64,000 bases of DNA. Origin: Anodontia alba (lineage: Eukaryota > Mollusca > Bivalvia > Lucinida > Lucinidae). The notes under the pieces were generated by a model, which was not told the DNA's origin, searched no databases, and saw nothing but the letters and a program-made list of their open reading frames with translations. How positions within the stretch are numbered: the first letter of the stretch is position 1; every line of letters starts with the position of its first letter. The DNA lies in NCBI GenBank assembly GCA_964016985.1, contig OZ024825.1:2043501-2107500 (forward strand), written 5' to 3'. A program made the position numbers and the translations under genes. Of this stretch, positions 45,263 to 55,914 are shown piece by piece.

Positions 45263-45502
45263 TCGAAAGTTGTTTGCACTAATTACGATCTCGCAAGACA
45301 GTGAGGCTTTGTTGCCAAGCGACCAAAGCTATATCCGACGAGGGTCATTACAGTAGTGAGCTGTGATTACTAAAACTGATGGTAAAAATCAGTTACAGGT
45401 ATCATCTTATAATCATATTGTTGTATTCAAAATGTTGTTACTACTTTGAATTGAAATAAATAATTATCACCAATCTGAGCTGTTTTCATCTGTTTTAACA
45501 AA

Positions 45503-45722
45503 ATGGAGTTTTACCTTAGTACCAAAGGAAAAGACAAACTATAGGCTATCAGGGATATTGGTACACGTTGGATAGAAAACGTGGTGATCGAGAATATTGG
45601 AGATGTGAAAATTGGGCTTGTAATGATCGGGTGGAAACGGACAAAAGACAGATTTATAGTGAATCTGATCATATTCATGGCCCTGACACGGCAGCTACGG
45701 CTATACAGCAATCAGTCAGCAG
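45503..45722 (+). pseudogene. FLYWCH-type zinc finger fragment, frameshifted
   Basis: The frame opens MEFYLSTKGKDKL and meets TAG at 45542. Shifting frame continues YQGYWYTLDRKRGDREYWRC, then ENWACNDRVETDK and DHIHGPD. The YWRC...C.xR...H.H arrangement is the FLYWCH zinc finger (two Cys, two His), which is often found at the N terminus of MULE-type transposases and related proteins. No transposase domain follows; the 566-bp palindrome begins at 45748. Just upstream is a cluster of GTCGAC-type motifs (45128-45262). It is likely a transposon-derived pseudogene rather than a host gene. Confidence 0.6.
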
Positions 45723-45747
45723 AATCAAAATATCTGCTTCACAGTGA

Positions 45748-46313
45748 TTCAGATATTCTTTAGATAAAAATGGTTGAACTGGTTGAACTGTTTGCAAACA
45801 GTGGAGACCCTGATCAGAAGCAGCCTTCTGCGGCATCTAATGTGAGTTTTCACTGTTTGTCATCTATCTACATATCTATCTATTTATCTGTCTACTCCTC
45901 TGTCTGTCCACTATCTCATTTTTAAGTGGTACAAGTTGACCAAACTAGGTACGAGTTGACTATTTAGTAGGTACAAGTTGACTTGGGAGGTACGAGTTGA
46001 CCAAAAAGGTAACGTCAACTCGTACCTCAGCCCACTCGTACCTTAGTCAACTCGTACCTATTTTTGGTCAACTCGTACCCGTTTTCTGGTCAACTTGTAC
46101 CTCCCAAGTCAACTCGTACCTAGTTTGGTCAACTCGTACCTCTTAAAAAAAGAGATAGTGGACGGACAGATAGATAGATAGACAGATAGATAGATTGATG
46201 ACAAACAGTGAAGACCCACATTAGATGCAGCAGAAGGCTGCTTCTGATCAGGGTCTCCACTGTTTGCAAACAGTTCAACAAGTTCAACCATTTTTATCTA
46301 AAGAATATCTGAA
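45748..46313. repeat. 566-bp near-perfect palindrome with GTACGAGTTGAC arrays
   Basis: The left arm starts TTCAGATATTCTTTAGATAA and the right arm ends TTATCTAAAGAATATCTGAA, with the centre near 46030. Each arm holds a Family B core segment (AACAGTGGAGACCCTGATCA), then a (CTAT)n-like tract, then 4-6 direct copies of GGTACGAGTTGAC (or GGTACAAGTTGAC), with the array inverted in the other arm. Arm similarity is high by eye (few mismatches and small indels). It can fold into one long hairpin. It interrupts the region just after the FLYWCH fragment. Confidence 0.85.
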
Positions 46314-46499
46314 CCACTAGACTTTCTTAAAATCGAAATTAGAATCTTCTTGCATGCTGAATAATAAATTCAAAAATGTAGAAGAATCACTTCAGTTTGT
46401 CGTCTGTTGAATCTGCCCATAGTGTGGTAAGTGTTAAAGTCAAGGTATTCAGTGACTGTAGGCAAACAATGAATACATCTCTAGACGTATTTATTTTTC

Positions 46500-46670
46500 A
46501 ATCATGAGTTTAATATTTTGTTATTTCTCCATGAAATATATGTTGTGGCAAACCATTAGAAGTGCATCAGTGAGACTCTTCAAATTAGTATCCTCAGCAT
46601 ATGTTTTCTTGGAGAAATAAGGAAAATATTTATCGGGGTATTCCTCTTTTCTGGAGCTATGCAGAATGTG
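46500..46670. mobile_element. Family F hairpin core, diverged
   Basis: TTGTTATTTCTCCATGAAAT and GGAGAAATAAGGAAAA outer arms surround a degraded CATTAGAAGTGCATCAGTGA stem. Confidence 0.55.
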
Positions 46671-46759
46671 TTATGTGCTGGTAGATCTGGTTATTTTGAA
46701 GTTCAAGGGACTCTCTTAAGTACGAAATATCGGTACCTCGACATATCAGATTTGCAAAA

Positions 46760-46964
46760 CCCTTAAACCGCCAATCACAATAGCAGCAGAAAAAAAATTT
46801 TATTTTCTTTTTCATAGAATAAAGTCTTGACATTTCGTGTGAACCATCTGCCTAGCAGATGCTTCACATGATAATGTCAAGACTTATTTTCTCTGAAAAA
46901 AAAAAAAATAAATAAAAGATTCAAAATTTGCAAAAAATTTTGTTTGGCGCTTTAAGGGTTTATG
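46760..46964. mobile_element. Family E snapback element
   Basis: ACCCTTAAACCGCCAATCAC to GGCGCTTTAAGGGTTT, with the stem TTGACATTTCGTGTGAACCA and complement. Confidence 0.65.
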
Positions 46965-47029
46965 AATAAATAAATAAATCAAACAATCACATTCCACAAA
47001 TTAATATGTAATATGTAATTGAAATTAGA

Positions 47030-47222
47030 TACTAAGGTACGACAACCCAATATAGGCATTATTTGAAAAAAGGTACGAGTTGACTAAGGTACGACTAAGG
47101 TACGAGTTAACTAAAAGTAGGTACAAGTTGACTTAGGTACAAATTGACTAAGGTACCAGTTGACCAGAAACCACCAAAAATAGGTACGAGTTGACTAAGG
47201 TACAAGTTGACCAGTTACCTAC
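47030..47222. repeat. Second GTACGAGTTGAC array, direct orientation only
   Basis: About eight degenerate copies of AGGTACGAGTTGACTA-type units follow one another, with variants GGTACAAGTTGAC, GGTACAAATTGAC and GGTACCAGTTGACC. There is no inverted arm here. Confidence 0.75.
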
Positions 47223-47224
47223 GA

Positions 47225-49200
47225 TAAATGGAGAAAATAGCATATTGCTTCTTATTAACCCCATAATATGAAATTAGGCACTACCTAGATGCGTGCAAAG
47301 CAACCCCACTACATAGGCCTCCCAGGAGGTAACATGTTCCCTAAAAATAATCGACCATGTTCCCTAAAAGTAATTTTCAAAATTACCATGTTCCCTATTT
47401 CCATAACATTATTTTGCTACCCAGTTCTCATAAAATATTTTCCAACGTTCCCTGAAAGGAAAAGACTAATGAGCATGAACCCTTGTTCCCCAACCCCCCA
47501 CCCCCTCCCCGCCACCCCGGGGAGCGCAACCTTAAAAGGTATTATGCTTTAAAGTAAAGAACTTTACGAACAATGAATTTTGACACACATTTGATCAAAA
47601 TCGGTGGAAAATTATGTAAGTTATAGGCAAATGAATATTTTAACATTGGAGGAATGGGCGCTGCCATTTTGAATATTTAATGAGGTTCCATAAAAATTAA
47701 AATTCATTTCATAAAGGTAGTTATTCTCATTAAGTTAGTTTATTTTGGGGGGAAATGATTGCTTGTCACTATAATTAAAAGATTATTAAAATATGCAGCA
47801 AAATTATTCGTAAAATCCCTTTAAAATGTGGTTTTGCATATTAAATTTGGGTGTGTGACGTCACAAAGCCTACAATATGGGGGCATCCCTGACAGCCATT
47901 TTAAATGTATTCAAACCAGCATAATTTGCTTATTTCTAGGCAGTTTTGAAAACTCTTGCATCAAAGTAAATGGCTTGTTAAGCACTTCACTCCAAGATAT
48001 ACTTACAACTTATATTGTGTTCCCCTTTAAAGACTTCATACATATATATAACCCAGGAACCATGCGGAATTCCTGGCCGCTTGCATGACTCCAGCACATT
48101 GATAGGCTGAGACAGCTCTGGTGGCCGAGAGACAAAAGAGAGAGCGCATATTCATGTGCATGCATGAGAAAAGGTGAGGCTTGTATAGGATATGTGGTGG
48201 TGGCGTTTGTGGGGTGTGTGTGTGTGTGTTGGGGGCGGGGGCGGGGAGGAGGAGAGGGTGTCATCAATATCCTGTATCCCTGGAAGTCAACAGATGAACA
48301 TCTTATATCCCTTCAGTGTATTCCCTGCAATATCTCTACTTTTATTTGATTTTAAATATCCATAAAATTACCAAACTGGGTTCCAAATATACCACATCCT
48401 TGGTAGTAAAATGTCAAGTAGAAAGGCAAATATACCACATCCCTAAAACTACTATACTAGCCTCAAAGGTAAAACTTAGTCAACAGTTTCTATTTTTAAA
48501 TCAAAGGAAAACCTATTCAAAATATGTTTGCAAAGTTTTACCTTTAAACAAAATGTTGCACTCTGGCCTTTGTGGGATGTGAATACACCATTTCTTTAAG
48601 AGCAATGATTTTTTTTCGAATATGACAAATGTGCTATTTTACTGTCAGCTGGCATATTTTCGCAGTGGGTTGGCCATTTGATGTTGTTTACGGCAAAAAT
48701 CTCCATAGTTATACATAGCAATGCCGTTGAAACAGTAAAAACTGTCATTTGATCTTTAAAATCTTTCTCAGAGATTCAAAACACTGAGGCAATGTTGTAT
48801 CGACGTCATTTGCCTGCTTTGCAGAAGCATAGTAACCCTAATGAATAAATAAACACAGAAAATTAGGTGGACATTAATGTTTCCTGTCGACTTCTTGACT
48901 AAAGGTTTGTAAGACAGGGCAAGGCAATTGCCTTCAGCCAAAGAGGTCCATCAAATTTCTATGGACTGGGATAATTTGGTTAACTAATCACAGGAGTATG
49001 CTCTTCACCGGACTCCCACTCTCTGAACTAGTACATACAGGTAGGTGCAATTGATATTGGAATAATCTGCCGGGAATAATCTCAACTGGTGGAAAAAAAA
49101 AAAAATGTTTCTGCAGAGAGGGTTTTCCTTTTTTTCTTCATTTAGGTAAAAATATGTTTTAAGAAATAAACTTACTTATGAAAAAAACTTTTTAAAAGTA
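47225..49200. other. No gene seen
   Basis: Contains a C-rich block (47490-47520), a (GT)n/G-rich block (48215-48255) and an intronic repeat related to 41830-42000 (GCGCTGCCATTTTGAATATT). Otherwise unclassified. Confidence 0.55.
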
Positions 49201-49214
49201 AACATTTAAAAGTG

Positions 49215-49285
49215 CATAGACTGGGTTTGAACTCGCGTCACCCGCTTTCCAGTTCCAACGACTTGACTATCACAGCCACCACGAT
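49215..49285 (-). mobile_element. Possible tRNA-like/SINE head relic
   Basis: On the minus strand, CGCGAGTTCAAACCCAGTC fits a B box and GGTGGCTGTGATAGTCAAG a poor A box. There is no clear tail or target duplication, so this may be a decayed SINE or coincidence. Confidence 0.25.
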
Positions 49286-50639
49286 TATGACGTCATCACT
49301 CGCAAATTTAATTATTAGTCAAAACAATTTACACTGGGCGAAAAGACTGTTTATTAAGCCTTTCTTCAGGAATAGAAATAGCCATATATTTGATATCATA
49401 TTCAAATCCTCATTCATATCAATGTGTGACTTGCACTCATTTTCTCCCTCTTTTTTTTTTTTTTAAGAAACAAAATACACACCAATGCCAAGCGAATTGA
49501 ACCTATAGAGCACCTCTTTTAAAACCTTTTTTTTTTTCAAGCAATGAACAGCATTTATACATATTGGATTAGATAAATGATTAAATTACCTTAAAATCTT
49601 GTCTCAATATGCTGGTTTCATAAATACCTGCTTTACATCTCAAAAAAATAAGTGTAAACAAATGTGGTTATTGCGACAGAAAAATCCCGCAGGAACATTT
49701 AGCGGACAACAAAAGCTACGTCACGGGAACACCCCGTTACGTAATGCCAGGACTCTCGTGCACATTTTGTTTCTTTTTTCCCCAGTACGGTGTAAATTCG
49801 GTTAGCTTTCATTTCGTTTCACATCTGACTTTGGAATTTGAACTTTGAAAATTTTTTGGATTAATTTAAATGCGGAGTAAATAGATTCTAATCCTCTCTT
49901 GATATGTCGAGAAGATACTTGTGAGCAAAAGTGTGTTCCGGCTTCATTGAGCGTCGGTCAGAATTAGGTTTCTGATGCTGGATCCAGTATTACATATGAA
50001 AGGTACCATGTTGTCCAAAGTTTTTAAGTTTCTTAGGTAAATAACTACATTTGAATGAACTTTATTTAAATGCTACGTGTTATCTATAGGCGTGCTTCGC
50101 ACGCGGACCCTTTGGGCCCGCTTTGCTTTGCACGTATAAAAACTTTTAATGAAAAAAAAAATCCAACCTACTGTCCCTATTTTATAGAAATGCACTTATT
50201 TTTTATTTGGCCTTAAGATTAAAATATTTGTCTTATTTTTCCCAGAAAAACAGGCAGTGCATGCCCTAGATGATTCATAAAAAAAAAAAAAAAACAAAAA
50301 AAAAAAACAAAAAAACGTGCAGACAATTTTAGATATTTAAAAAGTCTCTTTCGTAATCAAGGCTCAATTATGAATAACTACTTATTTGAGCCTTGACAGT
50401 GAAAGATACTTTTTTACAGGTCCTGTTTATTTACCAAACTGTAACCTGACCATTGCGGTAAAACTTTTTTACAGAGGGTTTATTTTTGTAGCTTAATTAT
50501 TGAGACATTATCCATCCTTACTACATGATAGTAGCGCAAAAAAAATACCTTACCCTTAAAGAGATAATCCAATTTATGTCCACAACTGACTACAATAAAT
50601 CTTAATTATAACTTCCACCTTTCTATAACTTCTACTTTT

Positions 50640-50835
50640 ACAACACGGTGGCCGCCATTTGCTTTTTCACATGCGCACGCACGTCTATTGCAAGGTGCTC
50701 ATTCGTCGTATCCGCAGTAACGTTTACATCACGTGATATAAATAACAACACGTGGTGATTTATACTGCACGCGTGAAATAAGGAACCGAGAACACGCTCT
50801 TCTTCTCTGCATACTGCCATACGCCCGGACATTTT
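50640..50835. promoter_or_regulatory. Possible promoter region
   Basis: The stretch is CpG-rich relative to its surroundings. It has a YY1-like GCAAATGGCGGCC on the minus strand (50649-50661) and two CACGTG E-boxes (50730, 50749) flanking GATATAAATA. It lies 6.8 kb upstream of the first coding exon of the minus-strand gene and could be its promoter. This is inference from motifs only. Confidence 0.25.
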
Positions 50836-51170
50836 AGGCAGGTGCGCTTGTCAAGAGTTTAAAACTGTTAAGTTAAAAGCAAAGCATGATAGTGAGAATG
50901 ACAAAGTATTTAAGTGCAAGGGGATGAAAGATGATAGGTTAAAATAGTTGAGATGTTTAAAAGCAGGTTAAAAACAGGGATCAAAGGATGTGAGTGCTGT
51001 AGTCTGCCTTCTGCCTTGAAGGCTTCAAAGCTGAGCTGACATACAACAGACTAAGGAAGGGCACTCCACTGGACTATAGCCAGAGGAAAAATAAGGAGCA
51101 TTTATAGTAATCCCGAGATGCTATAGTATTTAGGAGCATTTATAGTAATCCCTTAGCGTCTCTGCTAAAA

Positions 51171-53511
51171 CAGATAGCACGACAACGTTGGGCCAACGTA
51201 GTATTTTGGTTAGTCACTACGTTGGGCCTCTGTAGGACATATTTGACGGGTAACATTGAAACAACGTTATGCCAACGTACATCGTATACGTTGGCCGAAC
51301 TTATATAGAGGATATTTATTCTATTGCTGTGAATACCGTAAATATTGCCATCGAGTGTAATGAAAACATCAGTATTTTCACGAGTGCGAAGCACGAGTGA
51401 AAATTTAAATGTTTTCATTACACGAGATGAAAATTTTTATGGTATTCACTGAAAAAGAGTAAGTTTTCTTTTTATTTTATTGTTTACACGTCAATGCGCG
51501 TTTCTGACGTCATAAGTAACGTCACCAAACAAAACATGAACATCATGGCGTCGACGCTCAGTGCTTAACATGTGAACCGCTGGAGAGACAAAAACAAAAA
51601 TTTTCTGCGAATCAAAATAATTTTGATACCAAAATGTTCCTTACATTCTAACTAAGAAAATGCATACCAGCACTTGATAGTTTAGTTCAGAAACAAAGAA
51701 GTTAGAGGTGTTCAAAATCTGAAGTTGAGGTAACACCCACTTCTGAAACAATGAAGAAAACCGAAGTCGTCCAAAGCGAGGAGTGAAAATGTAAATCGTA
51801 TCAGTCACTAGTGAAATGATACGATATCAATTCACTAGTGATTGATACCACTTTTATTTTCATCAGATATACACTGATTTCACCGCTGACAATAAAATAA
51901 ACTGACATATCAGTTGCCAGCTTGGACGAAAAATAATGTTTATCCGTATCAATAATGAAAATTTTGTCCACATCAAACACTGTGACGCATTTTTTTTTCA
52001 ACTTTGACCGATAAAGCCATAAAATTTTAAGTCGAGAAAAAGTTAATTACAAAACAACCTCTTTATAAAAGGGTTGTTTGAGTTTTAAACAAAAACTGTG
52101 TTAGTTAAACATATAAGTTATATTCAGTCAAAAATGTATAGGTTGTTTATTAAAAAAAAATGACGTCATTTTTCTATATAATCTATACATTTTTTGAACT
52201 GTGTTCTATCCAAATTTGTGTTATAAATGTCATTTTTCTATATAATCTATACATTTTTAACCGTGTTATATCCGAATTTGTATTATAATGCACTGTGGTA
52301 TAAAGAGGTTACTGTTTCCATATATCTTTATCGATCGAAGTTGAATAATACTGTATACGAAAAGAATCCTACATCCAATTTGTCAAGCGATATATCGATC
52401 AACATCGGTTTCGAAGAAATATCTTAGAGTAGCTAAATATCTTTTGTCATTGAGCCAGTCTGAAAATATAAAAATAAAAAAAAAAAGAAAATAAAAGTAA
52501 TATTCTCCTCCAGTATTATTTGTTTATTAGCCTATTTGTCAGTTTATATAATTATCTTTATGAATAAGTGAGGTGAATGTTATTTTGTTGATTTTTTTTT
52601 CTTCATTTTTTCATTTTTTATCATTTTTTCAATTTACAAAAATAGTAATTTTCATTCACTTTTATAAAACATCATTGTTCAACTTACACATAAAGCTTAT
52701 ATTAGCAACATAAACAAGATGTTGTCTTACAGCCAGCTATAACAGTATAAAGGCACTAAAAGGCAGATTCTGGTGTTTATCTTCCTGGTTTTAATTATAC
52801 ATTGATAAAGGCTAACACAAACATAACTCTCTGTAATAGTCTTTCAGTAGGGGTATTATGTTTCATTGTAATTGATGTTATAACCTGCAGGTGGTGAATA
52901 GTCAAAGACAGTATCATAATTAGATTTATTGATGAAGCATTTCTTATCATAGTTTGTATGGGGAATTAAACTAATAAAAGAGGAAAACCTCAACTTTCAT
53001 ATTTTTTTTTTACATTGCAAGAAAAAAATATATGTTTTATCAATATAAAAACTGTATTATTTGTATTCAGAATGTAGGATTCCCAACAAGACAAGATGGC
53101 TCTATTTTCTTCCCTTTGAAAATTAAAGTAAAAACTACAAATATTGTAACATTTTCATTTATTTTTATCCATTCGAAAATTTAATCATGATGTATTTTCA
53201 TTATTAAATGAATCCGCGGCTTGTGTATCTTTTGAAAAGTGTACATGACATATCAACCTTGGGCCAACGTAGGTCTAACGTTATCACATAAACAAAAAGC
53301 ATGGGGAAAATATGCATCTAAATACATACGTTGGGCCAACGGTGGCTCAATGTTAGTGCATAAGACTTATTTTTCTCTGGAATTTGTCAAATTTTTATGA
53401 CGTTGGCACAACGTTGACGCAGCGTTGTACATATGATGCCAACGGTTAGGCAACTGTCCGACTATATTTCAACCATATTTCAACGTTGGGCCAACGTTGT
53501 CATGCTATCTG
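51171..53511. mobile_element. 2.3-kb element with CAGATAGCAYGACAACGTTGG inverted ends
   Basis: CAGATAGCACGACAACGTTG (51171) pairs with CAACGTTGTCATGCTATCTG (53492-53511). Subterminal zones carry repeated CAACGTTGG/CCAACGTTG motifs (51185-51300 on the left, at least six between 53255 and 53500 on the right). The interior has no transposase. It holds a palindrome at 51331-51446 (TTTTCACGAGTGC and complement), a GAAATGATACGATATCAATT palindrome near 51820, and a Family H MITE. The target duplication is unclear. A truncated LINE lies directly against the right end. Confidence 0.7.
52050..52314. mobile_element. Family H MITE, inside the 51.2-53.5 kb element
   Basis: ACAACCTCTTTATAAAAGGG at the left and GGTATAAAGAGGTTACTG at the right. 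The segment ATTTTTCTATATAATCTATA occurs twice in direct repeat (about 52168 and 52230). Confidence 0.7.
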
Positions 53512-53993
53512 GGCTGCTTCAGGATCTCAACTGGCGCACCCTTGACCAATGACGCATCGACAGCCGGCTGGTGCTTCTATATAAGGTCACATATGACCTT
53601 GTTGCGATACCTGCTATTGACTACCTGGTCCGGAACACTCGTCCTTCTACAATAACTCATTCTCTTGCATACAGACAGATCTCGACTCTGAAAGACTATT
53701 ACAAGTTCACATTCTTTCCCCGCACTATCATCCACTGGAATGCTCTACCAGCCCACATACCTGTCCTCCCTACCCTGGCACAATTTAGTACAGATGTCTG
53801 TCAGGTAGTCCGTTCAACATCTTAGATACCAGAAAGTGTTTTTATCTTTAAACTATATTAACACTCTTGATCGCACTGTACAAACTCATTTCACCTACTT
53901 CCCCCCGCCCCGCCCCCTTTATTCAACTAAACCCCCTTTAGCACTTGCCGGAACCCCATCTGAAGTCCTCTTCGGATGTTAAGGTGTTACGGC

Positions 53994-53997
<4 letters not shown>
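53512..53997 (+). mobile_element. 5'-truncated jockey/CR1-like LINE, 3' end, with (GATA)n tail
   Basis: The frame 53571-53825 reads MLLYKVTYDLVAIPAIDYLV, LAYRQISTLKDYYKFTFFPR, then HWNALPAHIPVLPTLAQF. This is the C-terminal end of jockey-like reverse transcriptase polyproteins. The upstream LLQDLNW is also readable. The element ends in GGCAGATAGATAGATA..., and the microsatellite (to 54039) is probably its tail. Confidence 0.8.

Positions 53998-53999
<2 letters not shown>

Positions 54000-54039
<40 letters not shown>
54000..54039. repeat. (GATA)n microsatellite
   Basis: Ten uninterrupted GATA units, probably grown from the tail of the adjacent LINE. Confidence 0.95.
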
Positions 54040-54041
<2 letters not shown>

Positions 54042-54684
54042 GCATACACCTGTCTAAAAGTCATAGAGCTATAAATCTAGAAGCCATAGTGCTCATCTGA
54101 ATATAATCAGGGAGGGGTAGAGCTACTAAACCTTACACACTCTTATAAAAGAGACAAAGACCAAACTACGCCAATCCAAGTTGTTTAACATCTCAGTTAA
54201 ACTGGCATTCCGATCAAAGTTTGAACATGTCCATCTGGCAGTCCTGCGCTGCACAATTTCGATTTGGTTTACTTTGTCCTTGGTATAGGGATCCCACACA
54301 GCTGAAGCATACTCCAGCTGTGGTCCGACGAGGGTGTTGTAAGCTGTTTACCTTATCCTTGGCATCTCTGTTTTGATATTGCGTTTTAGAAAGCCCAAAG
54401 TTTTATTGGCATAACCAGTAATCCTGTCTATGTGAGACCGCTAGAAACGTCAACGCCCCCCCCCCCCGCCTCCCCCAACCCCCCCCCCCCCCGTCCCCCA
54501 GGTATTTGGCACAGGTGACTGTCTCGAGAACATGACCATGGAGTGTAATTGAACTGGACTGGCTTCTTGACCCAGTCACCTGCACCACCTGACATTTGGA
54601 AGGATTAAATTCCATATCCCTCCTAGCATCCCACACAGCCAGTTTGTCAAGGTTCTGTTGTAGGGCCTGACCGTCATTCGCGCC

Positions 54685-55183
54685 TGTTACGAACGAGCAC
54701 TCCTACCTTCGATTATCTGCCTTGGCAGATTACGCATAGCTTCTAAGTATATATTCGATCTCTGACAACTGCGTCAGGGAGTCGACTCTTTGGCTCAGTG
54801 GTTAGAGTATTGGATTTTTAGACAGGAGGACCGGGTTCAAATCCCACGATAGGCGGGAAGTTTTTTCAGCTATGCTTTATTCCTTTCTTACGATTTTCAT
54901 GTCGTAAGACTTAATACGCCGAAAATGGCTTCACGTCATCATAAATGATGACTTCCTTGAAAAGGGGGAGTGTTACGAACGAGCACTCATACCTTCGATT
55001 ATCTTACGCATAGCTTCTAAGTATATATTCAATCTCTGACAACTGCGTCAGGGAGTCGACTCTTTGGCTCAGTGGTTAGAGTATTGGATTTTTAGACAGG
55101 AGGACCGGGTTCAAATCCCACGATAGGTGGGAAATTTTTTAAGCTGCGCTTCAATCCTTTGTTACGACTATCATATCGTAAGA
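54685..55183 (+). mobile_element. TRIM-like element: two terminal repeats carrying a tRNA-like Pol III promoter
   Basis: Two direct repeats, 54685-54909 (225 bp) and 54971-55183 (213 bp), each begin TGTTACGAACGAGCACTC and end TCGTAAGA, so the repeat ends form a short inverted pair. The whole unit is flanked by exact GCGCC (54680-54684, 55184-55188) and splits the minus-strand LINE in its FADDT region. The 61-bp internal region holds a perfect hairpin, GTCATCATAAATGATGAC (54935-54952), and ends in a polypurine stretch, AAAAGGGGGAG, directly before the second repeat. Each repeat contains an A box (TGGCTCAGTGG) and B box (GGTTCAAATCC) 43 bp apart, as in a tRNA. The T-arm does not pair fully, so this is not a functional tRNA. 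No primer-binding site is obvious. The alternative is a dimeric SINE. Confidence 0.75.
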
Positions 55184-55746
55184 GCGCCCTCTTTGGTATC
55201 ATCAGCAAAAAGGTGGACTTGTGATGCAATGTCATCAGGCAGGTCGTTGATGTAGATGAGGATGAAGATCCCTGTGGGACGCCTGATGTTATAGGACCGA
55301 CCCAGATTCCTCACCCTCAAAAACAACCCTTTGAGAACGATCACCAAGGAAGGCGCGAATCCAGCCAAGCACAATGCCTCGTATTCCGTAGTTATGCAAT
55401 TTCTAAATCAGTTTTGAGTGACTGATTTTATCGAATGCTTTCGAAAAGTCTAACAAAATCAGGTCAGTTTGCTTACCCTTACTTGTCTTTCTTGCAAGGT
55501 CCTCCACAAGCATGACAAGCTGGGTCTCACATGATCAACCCTGCCTGACGATGCTGGAGATTATAAAGGACTTCTTGCTCCTCTAAGTGATTAACAATGT
55601 TAGAGGCAAGGATATGCTCGAGGAACTTACAAAAATGCAGGTAAGGGAACTCAGACGGTAGTTTGCGGTAAGTGATTTATCTCCTTTTTGAAAATTGGAG
55701 TGACATTAGCTCTGCACCATTCAGTCGGGATTTATCCTGTCTCAAG

Positions 55747-55785
<39 letters not shown>

Positions 55786-55914
55786 TACCTTGATGATTGG
55801 GGCAATTTCCACACGGAGCTCATTCGGCAACAATGGTTTGAGCTTGTCTGGACCTGCTGTCTTACCTGGTTTCAGGTTGTTCAATAGCTTGAGTATGCCA
55901 TTTACAGATATGTC

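Noticed and set aside
48010..48267. Pro/Thr-rich minus-strand frame
   Set aside because: Generated by the (GT)n and G-rich tract at 48215-48255.
49975..50040. Plus-strand first exon starting MKGTMLSKVFKFLR with a GTAAAT donor
   Set aside because: Only 14 codons, no recognisable continuation or second exon could be found downstream, so it is not listed as a gene.
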